In this document: one piece after another, positions 45,001-55,381 of the stretch
Layout: each line of letters begins with the position of its first letter
Numbering within the stretch: position 1 is the first letter of the stretch
Assembly: GCA_002633005.1 (NCBI GenBank)
Contig: NMRA01000186.1
Coordinates: 422,702 to 486,701 of the forward strand
Length of the DNA stretch: 64,000 bases
Reading direction: 5' to 3'
Source: Phoronis australis
Lineage: Eukaryota > Phoronida > Phoronidae
The notes under the pieces: model-generated
What the model saw: the letters and a program-made list of their open reading frames with translations, nothing else
What the model was told of the DNA's origin: nothing
Database searches by the model: none
Translations under genes and position numbers: made by a program

Positions 45001-48000
45001 TCCTGAACATTATCTCAAATCTTTCATTCGTCTAAATGTCCACCCACGCCTTTTGAAAAATGTTACTTTCAAACGGCTATGTTAGGCTTAAAGTCTAACA
45101 CGCTACGCGTATGAATCCTGACCGACTTCCATGCCGATACTTGTTGTTCAACTGTTATGAAGCCAGATCAAGTTAGCTCAAAACTGTATTTGTGAGAGGG
45201 CACTGGTAGCAGCCTTCTCTGCAATACACAGAGTAATCACCTAGCAGCAAAACAGAAAGAATCCAATCCTGACTTGTTACTCTGCTGACAACCCAGTAAC
45301 TAGTAGAGAACTTCAGCAGGAATTATTACCCAGTTTGTCTTGATGAAATTTTGCACTTGTACCGAATGCATTGCCTCCTTGTACAGCTGGCTATATCTGT
45401 CACAGTGAACATCATGAGCATCTAACACCTGTAATAGCAGATGAATTACCAAGAAGGGAAAGTACGGACAAACGTTGTTAATAACAAAATGATTAATCAA
45501 GTTAGGTAAGACAATACAACCTTTCTTGTGTCAAGGATGAGATGGCCTTTCTGCTCAAATTTTAGGTTCTGAATTAAAGAAATCAATAAAAATGACATTT
45601 TCCTGCCTAATTCAAAGAACAGAAAAACTGGATGGCAATAACTATAATTATTGGGAAAAAATTCCAACTGCAGAATGGCTTAGCCACCATTCTGACTTTC
45701 TTGTTAATTCCCTTTAATTCTGTCATGAGGGTAGAATTTTCTGGCGATGAATTCAGCTTCCACCCAGCCATCATGGCGGGAATATCCAGCTCATTTTCTC
45801 TGGATACTTTTAGTAATTTGTTCTGAACAATCTTGTAACAACTACGTGAGGAAATATTTATTGCCTGCTCAACTAAAAACTGAACAACACAATTTCAAAA
45901 AACACATTAATTTGGAATATAGGTAGGAGCTCAATGCATGTATTAACTAAAAGGAAAAATGGTCTTTTTGATTTAAACCCGAAGTCACGTGACACTCGAC
46001 AGTTTTTCTTTAATTCTTTGTAATCCTGAATCATTCCTAGAAAGGGCTGTCTAATACCCACTTCCAAGCTTGGAATTACCTACAATAATTTACAAAATAC
46101 AGGCAGAAATCTGCCAAGCTCTACAAAGTTCTGGTTCACATTATACAATGACTATTTGGGAATGAGATGGATCCATAACCTAGCACTACTACTGGTGTAA
46201 ATATGTGTGGACTGTTTTGGTAAGAGAAGGTAAATTTGCAGAATTCCATGTTATCTGTCCAGGTTTAAAGCATCTCCAATTGCACTCACCAATGGATATT
46301 TTGTCACACTGTTTGGTGTCAGAGTGCAATGGTGTCAAAGTGCAATGACATCACGGCTATATTGAAAACTGTTACTTTCTAAGGTTCAGTAATATTCAGC
46401 GGTAACCTTTAACCTTTGTGTACTCCATTTTTGCATACTCCATTTTTGCAGGCAAGCTAACATAAATCACCCAGTCAAGTACAATGGCACGTACAGGATC
46501 CAACATCTCTGGAATGGTGTGTACAGGTATTGGCTGCCATTTCATGTTCGGCCGGAGCGCCATGGAGTCATTAGGTGGGAACAGACCAGCAAGGTTTGAG
46601 TAGGCACTCATGAGGGTGCGGTCCACGTCAGTGCTGCGGATGTAAATCTACAAGACAAATCCTTTTCAATAAAACGTGTATGACAACAAAGTTACAGGTC
46701 ATTTTTCATCAATACAGGCTTGCTGAAGCACTTGCATTATCATCAGAGCTTTTGATGGCTTTTTTTCCAAATTACGATACTTGTCTCCAAAATTAAAAAA
46801 TTCACGAAACCAACTCAATTTTTCTATAATCTTTATAAGTAATACCCCTCAATTAGGTTGACTTCCAGTTTCAAATTCTGTGCCATCACACCTAAATTTT
46901 ATCATCATGCTTCAGAATGCCGAACATAATTGCAGTCTCAATTAACACACAACAAAACAGAAAAGTACACAAAATGTTTGCCGTATACTTTGTGACACAC
47001 AAAGCACAATATTCTCAAACCAAGTAGCTTATGAAAGCTAAATGTACTCACATCTTTGTTTATAAAATATGGACCAAGTAACTTGTTGTATCTCGCCCGG
47101 AACTGGTGGCCCAACTGGTAATGTTGTTCAATGCCCAACTGAAAGAATATACACCAGTTGTACATGTTGAGCATGGTCACGACCAGAAAGGGACAGTCAC
47201 TCAGCACCCCAGCAAACACTTCTAAGCCGTCATGATTTAAAGTTATTTTTGACAGATGCCCAGAAGAGAAGTTAAGAACTTCGAGTAAAGTAGCTATTAA
47301 CTTTTCTGAAGCCAAAGCTAATTTTTACTTTTTACTACTGAAGGCTGTGAAAATGTTCTGAAATTGTTTCCTAGAAAAACAGGAGGTTTCTTCAGGGCTT
47401 GGAAAAAAACAGCAGTACGTTACTGCTGGAGACCAGGTCCAACAAAGTGAATTGTCACGGCAGTACACTATTGCTGGAGACCAGGTCCAACAAATTGAAT
47501 TGTCACAGCAGTACAATACTACTGGAGAATAGGTCCAACAAATATAATTGTCACAACAGTACACTATTGCTGGAGACCAGGTCCAACAAATTGAATTGCC
47601 ACAGCAGTATATTACTGCTGGAGACCAAGTCCAACAAATTGAATTGCCACAGCAGTACACTACTGCTGGAGACCAGGTCCAACAAATTGAATTGTCATAG
47701 CAGTACATTACTGCTGGAGATCAGGTCCAATAAACTGAATTGTCACAGCAGTACACTACTGCCGGAGACCAAGTCCAACAAATTGAATTGGCACAGCAGT
47801 ACACTACTGCTGGAGATCAGGTCCAACAAACTGAATTGTCACAGCAGTACACTACTGCCGGAGACCAGGTCCAACAAATTGAATTGTCACAACAGTACAT
47901 TACTGCTGGAGATCAGGTCCACCAATTGATATTGAATTGTCATAGCAGTACATTACTGCTGGAGTTCAGGTCCAGCAAACTGAATTGTCACAGCAGATCA

Positions 48001-49019
48001 CTTTACACACCGAGTTTGGTACCAAGTACTAAAGTCATTTTTTCTTCCAAGAAACCATGAACTTCTCACCTGAGTTAGGAACAAGTTGAGACCACAGTCC
48101 ATAGCAGCAAGTAGTCCAAATCAGCTTGTTTAAAGCCACATTGGAGATAATGATAAATTGAGAGTCATCGTTAAAACATTAAATAAACACAAAAAGCGAG
48201 ATGCAGGGCCATTGCAAAACAACTTTTAAAGCATGTTCTTGAGGCTTTTGACACATTACATTTGAGCCTCTAAATTTAAAGGATATTATATACTATGGTA
48301 TGGAGAGATTGGAGCTCATTGGCTGTTTGCAAGGCTCAATTTGTAACCACAAATGTAATTTGTAGAAGTTTGAGTCCCGTGTTATAGACGTGACCTAGTT
48401 GCCATTGTACGCAGGGCTTATTAGGTTAGGTAAAGTCACAAGCTTCAAACTCAAACAATTCGAGTTAGTGCCAGTGAATCTACTGGACGAACCAAACAGT
48501 GAACTCTGTTCGATCCACAATGTGATGCGGAGTGTCAAGTCGTACTCAACATTGAAATGAAGGGTTCCACCCCCAAACATGAACAAATGATGGCCCTGCA
48601 TGCAGGTCCCTCGCTCGTCTCAGACGATAGGTGCCAGTGATGATTTAGTCAGGGTGAAGCATACTTTGATGAAAATTAGGACATGCCTCGAATTTTCAGT
48701 CATACTTTCAGTGATTTAAATTGATTCTAACCTGAAAGGGATTCTTAATTACTGGATAATCTTTTGACTTGGTGAGAATTTCACATGATTTTTATTTTTT
48801 TTTTCACAAGGAAATGGGGCTGACATTCGGTCTCAGAATCAAGGGACATTGTATGGGATTTGAAGGTAAAGCCTTTTTTAAACTTGACAACTAATCATTG
48901 CATGCAGTAAGCTAACAACAAACCTTTGACAGTTGTCCATAGCCTTGTGGCCAATCGCTCTCTCGGTGAGGATTAGCTGGAAAATTGTGAATTGCACTTC
49001 TATCGCCATGTCTGAATAA
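36096..49019 (-). CDS. Histidine acid phosphatase, membrane-anchored (ACP2/ACPP-like), 5' exon missing
   Basis: Branch-2 histidine phosphatases hydrolyse phosphomonoesters through a phosphohistidine intermediate in lysosomes or at the cell surface. Coding exons, high to low: 48924-49019, 47052-47138, 46495-46647, 45521-45568, 45330-45428, 44266-44352, 43277-43400, 41007-41098, 40170-40347, 37162-37266, 36096-36214. Phases agree at every junction; 395 residues. The first exon found opens with LFRHGDRSA, holding the catalytic RHGxR; the usual following Pro is Ala. Then come [36 protein letters not shown] and WQPIPVHT. The HDTT pair (acid catalyst) opens exon 40170-40347. PPYASC and CESSCPL are the conserved cysteine segments. 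The last exon has one membrane segment ([19 protein letters not shown]) and a basic RRKRR tail, like ACP2. The signal-peptide exon, expected to end just before the RHG exon as in vertebrates, was not identified upstream. Confidence 0.93.
36868..37026. repeat. 51-bp tandem repeat, 3 copies
   Basis: catttcacaaccatggacat through gaagatacccagtgccag repeats three times with 51-bp spacing and almost no variation. It is intronic in the acid phosphatase. ORFs running through it reflect the multiple-of-three period. Confidence 0.95.
37706..37955 (+). mobile_element. tRNA-derived SINE, copy 1
   Basis: The head reads ggctgtgtggcctagtgtg (A-box-like) and gtgttcgaaactc (B-box-like), about 45 bp apart, as in tRNA-derived SINEs. 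A body follows with 'gctcctcag-tcagtttta', then a GC-rich segment 'gagcggcctgcgcatgtctgg...accagacc'. The same order appears at 43936-44172. In an acid phosphatase intron. Confidence 0.75.
38235..38290 (-). repeat. Short fragment of the CAGGCCTTT-ended element
   Basis: Text 'cccctggaatattgggaaacccatttt' broken by one indel, then 'actggatgaa', matches the first ~60 bp of the full copies, reverse orientation. Confidence 0.5.
38369..40007 (+). mobile_element. TTAA-flanked 1.64-kb DNA transposon, copy B (THAP remnant)
   Basis: AGGAGAATGCCACCC inverted termini are flanked by TTAA at 38365-38368 and 40008-40011. Homologous end to end with copy A at 7798-9445, inverted. It contains a THAP-domain frame with one homopolymer frameshift (38549-38790). 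The rest has no recognisable transposase, so mobility would need a helper. In the acid phosphatase intron between exons 40170-40347 and 37162-37266. Confidence 0.85.
38549..38790 (+). pseudogene. Frameshifted THAP zinc-finger domain
   Basis: [16 protein letters not shown] is read up to a run of nine T at 38602-38611. The frame then shifts and continues [17 protein letters not shown], then [13 protein letters not shown]. This is the C-x4-C ... W ... C-x2-H-F order of the THAP (C2CH) DNA-binding domain shared by P-element-like transposases and THAP proteins. A stop follows soon after SIRSVT. Non-functional as assembled unless the T-run length is wrong. Confidence 0.75.
41470..42958 (+). mobile_element. 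Tandem-repeat 'pearl-like' element, copy #3
   Basis: Opens aagcgttgaaatgccccca, as copy #1 does, and ends ggacgccggaaac...agcacataaatgtgggc. Ten or so degraded units carry cores such as CCACTAGGAGGCGC (41659), CCACTAGGGGGTGT (42188), CCACTAGTTGGCGC (42359) and cactagggggtgcc (~42469). More diverged than #1 and #2. In an acid phosphatase intron. Confidence 0.8.
43936..44172 (+). mobile_element. tRNA-derived SINE, copy 2
   Basis: Has gtgtcaagtggaaaagtgtc (degraded A box), gtggattcgagtccc (B box), agctcctcagctcagtttta and gagcggcctgcgcacatctgg, then aacgtgaaccagacc. Collinear with copy 1 at 37706-37955; about 75% alike by eye. Confidence 0.75.
44530..44975. repeat. Long imperfect inverted repeat (foldback) with ~200-bp arms
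   Basis: The left arm (44530-44740) starts aacacaggggtacc and is built of degenerate 'catgcatacgaaccacaa' text. The right arm (44765-44975) is its approximate reverse complement and ends ggtacccctgtaaca. The loop is about 25 bp. The mirrored order of motifs (caagcatc, gaaccacctac, aaccacaaaaatca) shows the pairing. Intronic in the acid phosphatase gene. Confidence 0.75.
47406..48000. repeat. 48-bp minisatellite, ~12 copies, each with a hairpin
   Basis: The unit is CAGCAGTACACTACTGCTG, then gagaccaggtccaacaaa, then ttgaattgtca. The first block is an 8-bp inverted repeat around a 3-nt loop. Spacing is 48 bp except for one 54-bp unit near 47900. Both strands show ORFs of 127 and 176 codons purely because the period is a multiple of three. 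In the acid phosphatase intron between the RHG exon and the next. Confidence 0.95.
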
Positions 49020-49387
49020 CTGAAATGGATTTAAAACATTCCTCAAAATTACTTTTAGACCAACTGAAATTTGTTGAAAATTTCAGACAGCATGCTTTAT
49101 ACATTGTTTTCCAAAACAGTGCTAAGAACTGTTTTAAAACTTTCCGTTTTCGTATCGGGGGATATCAAAAAATAGGACTTTCACCATTTTTATTAAAAAG
49201 CTATAAGGTAGCATAAAATAAAAACAAAATCATTTAGAAAACTGCAATAAAAACAAAACTATAGTTTAGAAAACTGCAACAGCGTTTTTGATACTTCATA
49301 TTAAACATAAATAAATACCCTTGTTTTGCTAAGGATGTACCTTTGTTTCTATGCTAAATTTTACAAATAAGACAACATCGAGAGACC

Positions 49388-49775
49388 CAATTAGTGGCAG
49401 TGTCCAGCACACTGTGGCATCTCATTCAACGTCAAGGCGGATGAGTTTGCAGGCATCACAGAACCGATTGCCGACCTGCTCCTTGCACCAGCAGATGTAA
49501 TCTCCAGAGTGCGTGAATTGCTTACAGATGCCGAGATTGTACAACAGCAGGAGAGATGGGCAACAAAGAACCTCATAGAGCGAGGATGGCAATACGAAGA
49601 TGCAGCAAAAACTCGTATGAGGGAAAAAGATGGAAGAGTGCGTAACCAGCACGAACTTGGTTGCATCTCCAAATTTACATTGCGTGCGATACTGGAAGGA
49701 GGAGGGCCAGAGACTATCCCGGTGCCTACCCTCTGACGTCACCACAGAAACAGAAACGGAAACAATTAGTGGCAG
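49388..49775 (+). mobile_element. Inserted ORF segment flanked by 13-bp direct repeats
   Basis: caattagtggcag occurs at 49388-49400 and 49763-49775. Between them is one plus-strand reading frame from about 49400 to the TGA at 49734-49736, encoding about 110 residues of ordinary amino-acid composition (ISFNVKADEFAGITEPIADL, then ERWATKNLIERGWQYEDAAK, ending GGGPETIPVPTL). A short A-rich tail (cagaaacagaaacggaaa) precedes the second repeat. This looks like a 5'-truncated retrocopy with a target-site duplication. I do not recognise the protein. Confidence 0.6.
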
Positions 49776-49888
49776 ATTGGTATAAATTCAAAACTCAAAT
49801 TCTATAGGCTTTCTAGCTTCACATTTTTTATTGAATTAAAATTTTTAGCATCGAATGACAAATACAACTGTGTAATAACCCACTTAAT

Positions 49889-49948
49889 TATCTCACTAGT
49901 GAGATAACATTTTGGCGGGAAACCAAGGCCGGTTTCGAAACCGGGCCT
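49889..49948. promoter_or_regulatory. Two perfect palindromes flanking an E2F-like site
   Basis: TATCTCACTAGTGAGATA (49889-49906) is an 18-bp perfect palindrome. TTTTGGCGGGAAA (49910-49922) matches the E2F consensus TTTSGCGC/TTGGCGGGAAA. CCGGTTTCGAAACCGG (49929-49944) is a 16-bp perfect palindrome. They lie within 60 bp upstream of the acid phosphatase exons found. A regulatory role is inferred from motifs only; a transposon end is an alternative. Confidence 0.3.
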
Positions 49949-50222
49949 GAAGAGTTTGGAGTCACCGACTTTACCACTACACTATTCAGCGACTGACGTC
50001 ATCGAACATGAAAATAGAATACTTAGATTTAATTTATAGATTCACTTTCATTATTTCTATTTTGTTTAAATTTTCAATTGGTTTTGAGTAAAAGCATTAT
50101 TTGACAAAAATAGCTCAACTTTTCTTAAAATGTCACGACCTCTGACCCCGGGCCTCTGACATAGAAAGTAGTTACAAAGTCGAGGCCAGTTGAGAAAAAT
50201 AGATTGTTCAGTATGTGGTATA

Positions 50223-50381
50223 AATTATTACATGTTCTCAGTCATTATCCCCCTTATCTAGAGCCCTCGTGGATTTTGTAGAATTATCACTCTCGGGGCT
50301 AACACCCCTCGGGTGATAATTCTCCAAAATCCACTCGGAAGATATCGGGGGATAATGACTTCACCATGTAATAATCTATAT
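50223..50381. mobile_element. Foldback MITE (~155 bp)
   Basis: attattacatg then cattatccccc at the left is mirrored by gggggataatga and catgtaataat at the right. The inner text 'gtggattttgtagaattatcac' broken by one change pairs with 'gtgataattctccaaaatccac'. The stem runs nearly the full length with a loop near 50292-50308. Confidence 0.75.
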
Positions 50382-50409
50382 TTATAGCTATTTGGCTTAA
50401 TACACAGCC

Positions 50410-50985
50410 TATAAAGTGGTTACCAGCTTGCCTACCCTACATAACTATAAAGTGGTTACCAGCCCGCCTACCCTACATAACTATAAAGTGGTTACCAGCT
50501 TGCCTACCCTACATAACTATAAAGTGGTTACCAGCTTGCCTACCCTACATAACTATAAAGTGGTTACCAGCCCGCCTACCCTACATAACTATAAAGTGGT
50601 TACCAGCTTGCCTACCCTACATAACTATAAAGTGGTTACCAGCTTGCCTACCCTACATAACTATAAAGTGGTTACCAGCCCGCCTACCCTACATAACTAT
50701 AAAGTGGTTACCAGCTTGCCTACCCTACATAACTATAAAGTGGTTACNNNNNNNNNNNNNNNNNNNNNNNNNNNNNNNNNNNNNNNNNNNNNNNNNNNNN
50801 NNNNNNNNNNTATAAAGTGGTTGCCAGCCCGCCTACCCTACATAACTCTTAAGTGGTTACCAGCTTGCCTACCCTACAAAACTCTCAAGTGGTTACCATC
50901 CCGCCTACCCTACATAACTCTAAAGTGGTTACCATCCCGCCTACCCTACATAACTCTAAAGTGGTTACTATCCCGCCTACCACTG
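50410..50985. repeat. 36-bp minisatellite with a 63-bp assembly gap
   Basis: ataaagtggttaccagcttg then cctaccctacataact repeats about 14 times; cttg and cccg variants recur in an irregular order. Positions 50748-50810 are N. Units after the gap are more diverged. The ORF reported through it is a repeat artefact. Confidence 0.95.
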
Positions 50986-50989
50986 CAAA

Positions 50990-51220
50990 AATCAATTCTT
51001 GATTTAGACCGCTTACCATAATGAAATTTGTCTCAGATTGTCCTTATAGTAAAATTAGCACCGGTTTCACATCTTCAAAAGAATTGAAAGTTGGTTATTG
51101 CTCAAGACCCTGGGCTCTACAAGTTGGCCATGTATGTCGTTTGATCTGCAAACACAGGAATTACTTGTCACCCCTGAGTCAGTAAAGAACAAGCTGAGAC
51201 CAATTTTATAGTGGCAATAG
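50990..51220 (+). repeat. ~260-bp dispersed repeat, copy 4
   Basis: Shares attcttgatttagaccgctt, gtctcagattgtcc and aagaacaagctgagaccaa, then ttttatagtgg, with copies 1-3. A further short tail of the family (ggaacaagttgagaccac) is seen near 48080. Confidence 0.65.
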
Positions 51221-51292
51221 TCACTTACAGAGGTTCCACGTACATTCTGAGAACCTATTTTCTCCACTGAATAACAGGCACCAAGAAGGCCT

Positions 51293-52010
51293 TCATGCAG
51301 CGTACGTCCAAATGGACACCCTAGCATTAATCTGGATGCCCTGGCAAGGACGCCCGATGTATCATTTGGACGCCCTGTCAATCAGAATTTCTCCTTTGGA
51401 CACCCACATTGTAAGATTACTAGGACACCCCAGTTAATGAAAGAGAGAAGTCGTGCCTTTCAACTCAGTAGTAAAATGTTACAATGTTCAAACTATTTTC
51501 AAAGTATTTAGTAGACCTGTCAATCATAAGCAGGTTTGGTTGCCAGAGTGTCTCTGCCATAGACATCTTAGCATCATCTGTGCATTTTTCTTGTGTTGGT
51601 TACCGCAGCTTCGATGACTCATTGTACATAATAAAAGCTAATTAAGATGATATGATAAACTTTATAACAGCAATTTCCACTCATCATTCAACCAAAATCC
51701 GTAATATCTGTAATACCTGTTTGGTTAGCTATTTGGCTGTTTTCGTAAATTTTGACATAAAAATCTTGATCCACACAGTTTTTTAGTAAAATGAACACAA
51801 CATGAGAGCTGTTTTTGTAAACTTACATGTAAAATTCTTGTTCAATGCATTTTTTGTAAAAAACCTCTCTGTGTGTGGGGGGAGGGGGTTACTGGTGATG
51901 GTGAACGGTGGTGGGGAGTGGGGGTAATGCGTTGTTGAAATCATGGACGCCCTGGAATATTGGGAACCCCATTTTGAAACCCTATTTTCAAAATCCTGGA
52001 TAAAGCCCTG
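51293..52010 (-). mobile_element. CAGGCCTTT-ended element, second copy, inverted and shortened
   Basis: The reverse strand begins CAGGGCTTTATCCAGG and keeps the order of the full copy at 24813: ttccagggcgtcc, poly-C tract, aacagccaaatagctaacc, then the 'gtccaaatgata' part, ending near aaggccttcatgcagcgta. About 320 bp shorter than the full copy. Confidence 0.7.
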
Positions 52011-53463
52011 ACGCCAAGCGAATTCCCATAGCGGCAAAGTGGCAGCAGCACCATGCCCCTAGCTAGCTCAAAACTACATGTTGTCACCAGATTTTGTCCC
52101 AGTGTGAGACTGAGTATAGTTTTAGATTCAAAAATCATGACCAAGCATGGTTCAAATTGGGCTCAATTGCACACTACACAAACAAGCTTTTACAGAATTC
52201 CATTTTGTACACCCAAATACAGTGATTCATGTCAGCATTGAGTCTCATTAGGAGACAGTCAGACTAGTAAACTTTTGGAGCAGTGAACCTAGACAGTACC
52301 ACCATCTTAACTGGCCCTAGAAGAGACGATAACAATCCCAGATCACCATACACTGGAAGCTTTTTAGCGAATTGACTTGGACTGATTGAACTACCAAAGT
52401 CATGTTACTGTAAATTACTTGTGAGTAATAGAGGGCCGTCATTCCAGCTGGCATGCGTAGTGTAAAAATGATCAGTTACAAATTTGGGCAACTGAATATT
52501 AAGCTCTTTGACGTTTAACTGTGGGAGTATTTATTCAAGCTGGGAAGAGTTAAATAAATCAAGTCTCCTAAGGTGTCCCTCTATCTATAGGCTATGTAGA
52601 ATTTACAGCAACATGACTCTGGTGGTTTAATCAGTGCGCGGCATAATTCTTTGAAAAGTCTCCGGTATACCCTACCTCTGACTCTGAGACTGAGATGTAT
52701 ACTCGGGAACCCAATGGTCGTCCGCCTAAGCATAAACCGACTTGCTGTTGTACTCACCGAATTATTCCACTTCAAAGTTATGATCTGAATAGGATTCGAT
52801 TTAACTCTCACAGATATACCGCATTCATCGATTCGGAAGTTTTCTTTAATTTGTGCCGAGTTATTTCAAATGTGCACTGCCTTCGGCAGCCATTTTATTG
52901 TGACACCTAAGTTCGTCATATGCTGCCCCCTTTTGTAAAAACTGAGAAACATGCAGAAAAAGGCCAACGAAGTAATGAAAATTGCAACAGCCTGTTTTTA
53001 TTGACATAAACTCGATTTGAAGCTTTGATGTTGAGCTCTGCACTGTGGTTTCCAATAAAAGCCAATTGGACAACATTTCAATGCAGTTTAATGGTGAATG
53101 CGTGAGGCAAAAATGTTAAGAACCCAGCGTATCGCATTTGTCTGCGGATTTTTCCTTTGGCCTTCTAGATCCTACTAGTGCCTGGGACAAACAGATACAT
53201 TGCATAAACAAACCCTGGATCATGTTTTGTGTCCCGTCGGAAGAAAATTTAAATTCGAAAACATCTTCTGAAAACGCACAAAAAAGTGTATTAGTAAAAT
53301 CTACTGATTTTTAAGTGGTTTTAAAAAACAATCGGTAAACTCACCGATTTTTGTCTCATTACTTTGATACGTGTCTCTTCCGATAAGTTAGTACCTAACG
53401 TGCACACGAGCACTCCAAATTGGAACGCTAAGTCCCGCGTGGTTGCGCTGCACGCGAAACAAG

Positions 53464-53497
53464 ATGGCGGACGACCTTTGGAGCCTGACGACAATAG
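53464..53497 (+). other. Candidate first exon (34 nt coding) at a YY1-like start
   Basis: AAGATGGCGGAC gives an ATG in a YY1-type context, followed by MADDLWSLTTI and a donor AATAG/GTAACC. If joined to the ZC3H10 acceptor at 58696, the frame stays open into the ZC3H10 ATG. It may equally be the leader of that gene or of an unseen one. Upstream DNA is richer in CpG than its surroundings. Confidence 0.3.
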
Positions 53498-53666
53498 GTA
53501 ACCGGACTATATTTATATTGTGACTCGGGACTTATGGGTGTGTTATACAACCAACCAAAATTGACTGCAAATTCTCTACTGGGGCAAGTTGAGACGGTGG
53601 TCACTGTCTATTGCCAGTTGGGACTTGTCCTGGGGCATCCGCTGGCTGCTCCATCATTGCACTGGG

Positions 53667-53715
53667 ACTGAGACTGTGACTGAGTGTGACTGTGTCTGTG
53701 AGTGTGAGTGACACA
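53667..53715. repeat. Degenerate (GACTGTGA)n microsatellite
   Basis: Runs of gactgtgactgagtgtgact and tgtgagtgtgagtgac, imperfect 6-8 bp units, 170 bp downstream of the candidate first exon. Confidence 0.6.
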
Positions 53716-54662
53716 CTCTAGACTCTAACTTCTAAGTCTAAGTCTAGACTACTAGTAATAGTATCAGTCTCAGGACTCTCAGGCCCGTGCTTACCAACTG
53801 TACAAACTCAATTTCCGCAAATATTGGCGAAAGAAAGCTCATCACAACCGAAAGTAATATGTTAAACAAATGCAATTGCCCGCATATCGAAAATGTACAC
53901 ATGGCATGTTGTGCACGACATCGACATCAGTAGTTCCTTTGAAAGCCGCAGCGATTACATCCGGTTATAGCATCCGAGAGAGGGAGTCTTTGAACGTCCC
54001 TCACTTGTCTCGTTCCCACATCAACGATACAATGTACTTCTAAGGATGGGGGTGAAACAATTCCCCTGGTACTTTGAAAACTGAGACCGCCACGATTAAT
54101 CAGATGGCGATGCGGCAGCCGATTTCGATATCCATACGTCAAGTAGTCGGAAAATCAAACCTTTTAAAATCAGCTTTAAGTAAGAGCTCAGTATTGGCTA
54201 TGACACGCCAGTTCCACTTGTCGCCGTTAGGTGTCAACAATCGACAATAACAATAATATTAAAACAGAAACAATAACTCACGACAAACAAACTCTATAGA
54301 GTTCATGCCCATCATAGGGATCACGGCGAACATTTAATTGGTTTACACACTACACGTCGCAAACCCTTGCTTAGTCTCAAAATCACGCGCGTGAACTCGG
54401 GATGGAAATTGATTCCAAGTATACTCAGGATTCCAAATTCACGTACGACATCACGACAAGACGGCCATTTTATCTTTCCGCGAGGAAGTGTGATCGAAAT
54501 ATTTGCTATTTATTGCATTTTAGTAGGTAAATTTAGTAGTATTTGTTTAATTTACAAACAGAATTCATACTTTACCCCAGCTGTTTTTAATAGTTGTGTT
54601 TATCTGGAATTCGTTCCCCTCTTAACTTCAATTTTGTTTTTGTTGACCCTTGTCCTAGCCTA

Positions 54663-54703
54663 GGCAATGACCATCGCCTCTGACAGAGGCGATGGTTATT
54701 GCC
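54663..54703. repeat. Short near-perfect hairpin, 19-bp stem, 3-nt loop
   Basis: GGCAATGACCATCGCCTCT, then gac, then AGAGGCGATGGTTATTGCC. There is one mismatch (G:U if transcribed). No U-run follows on either strand. Confidence 0.85.
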
Positions 54704-55381
54704 AAGCCTTGCCAAGCCCATGGCATTAGTTTGGCCCGGTTGATCACGGCGTATGACGTACTTTGTGAGTTTGGCTGTGTTGGGTATGACCGGAACCAGA
54801 TACTGCGCACTTTTCTTGACCTAGTCGATCTCAGATATTGCTGATCAGCTGGCATGACTTCTGCCAAGTTCTGGGATGGCTCTCCAAATCATGTTGCATT
54901 GTTTGTTCGTTATGAGTTCATTAATTTCCACTATCGTGACTAACTAGGTAGCGTTTAGAACATACTTCTAGTTGGCCTATGCACCAAAAGTATAAAAGGG
55001 AGTACAGCATACAGCATTACTTCAGATTACAGATTTACTAGTAAATTAGAACTGCCAGAAGTATTGAAAGGTCGCTCATGTGCATCACTGACTGGGATTC
55101 GCTGCTGCTTGACCTTTGGTCAGAGTCAGTAATTGCCAGACTGCAATCGAACTTCAAGCTGCAGCCAATCACACGTGTCATGTTGTGGCAAGTTAGCAAA
55201 CCTCTCCAGACTTCTGGCAGTTCTATATAGCAATATAATTGTGTACAATGTCTACACTCTTCTTTAGTAAGATGTATACTACTAGAGTACTAGATGTATG
55301 TTTATAAAGACTGAAATCAAGTTCAGTGGGTGTGACATACAGTCATATAAAGTATCTCACTAAACTGCTTGCCAAGTGACA

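Noticed and set aside
47325-47929. ORFs of 127 and 176 codons on both strands
   Set aside because: They run through the 48-bp minisatellite; a period divisible by three keeps frames open without coding selection.
49422-49745. 107-codon minus-strand ORF as the missing acid phosphatase first exon
   Set aside because: No signal peptide followed by LRFVT-like text and no phase-0 donor; it is antisense to the inserted plus-strand ORF.
50416-51021. 201-codon plus-strand ORF with HNYKVVTSLPTL repeats
   Set aside because: 36-bp minisatellite spanning an N gap; no start context or splice support.
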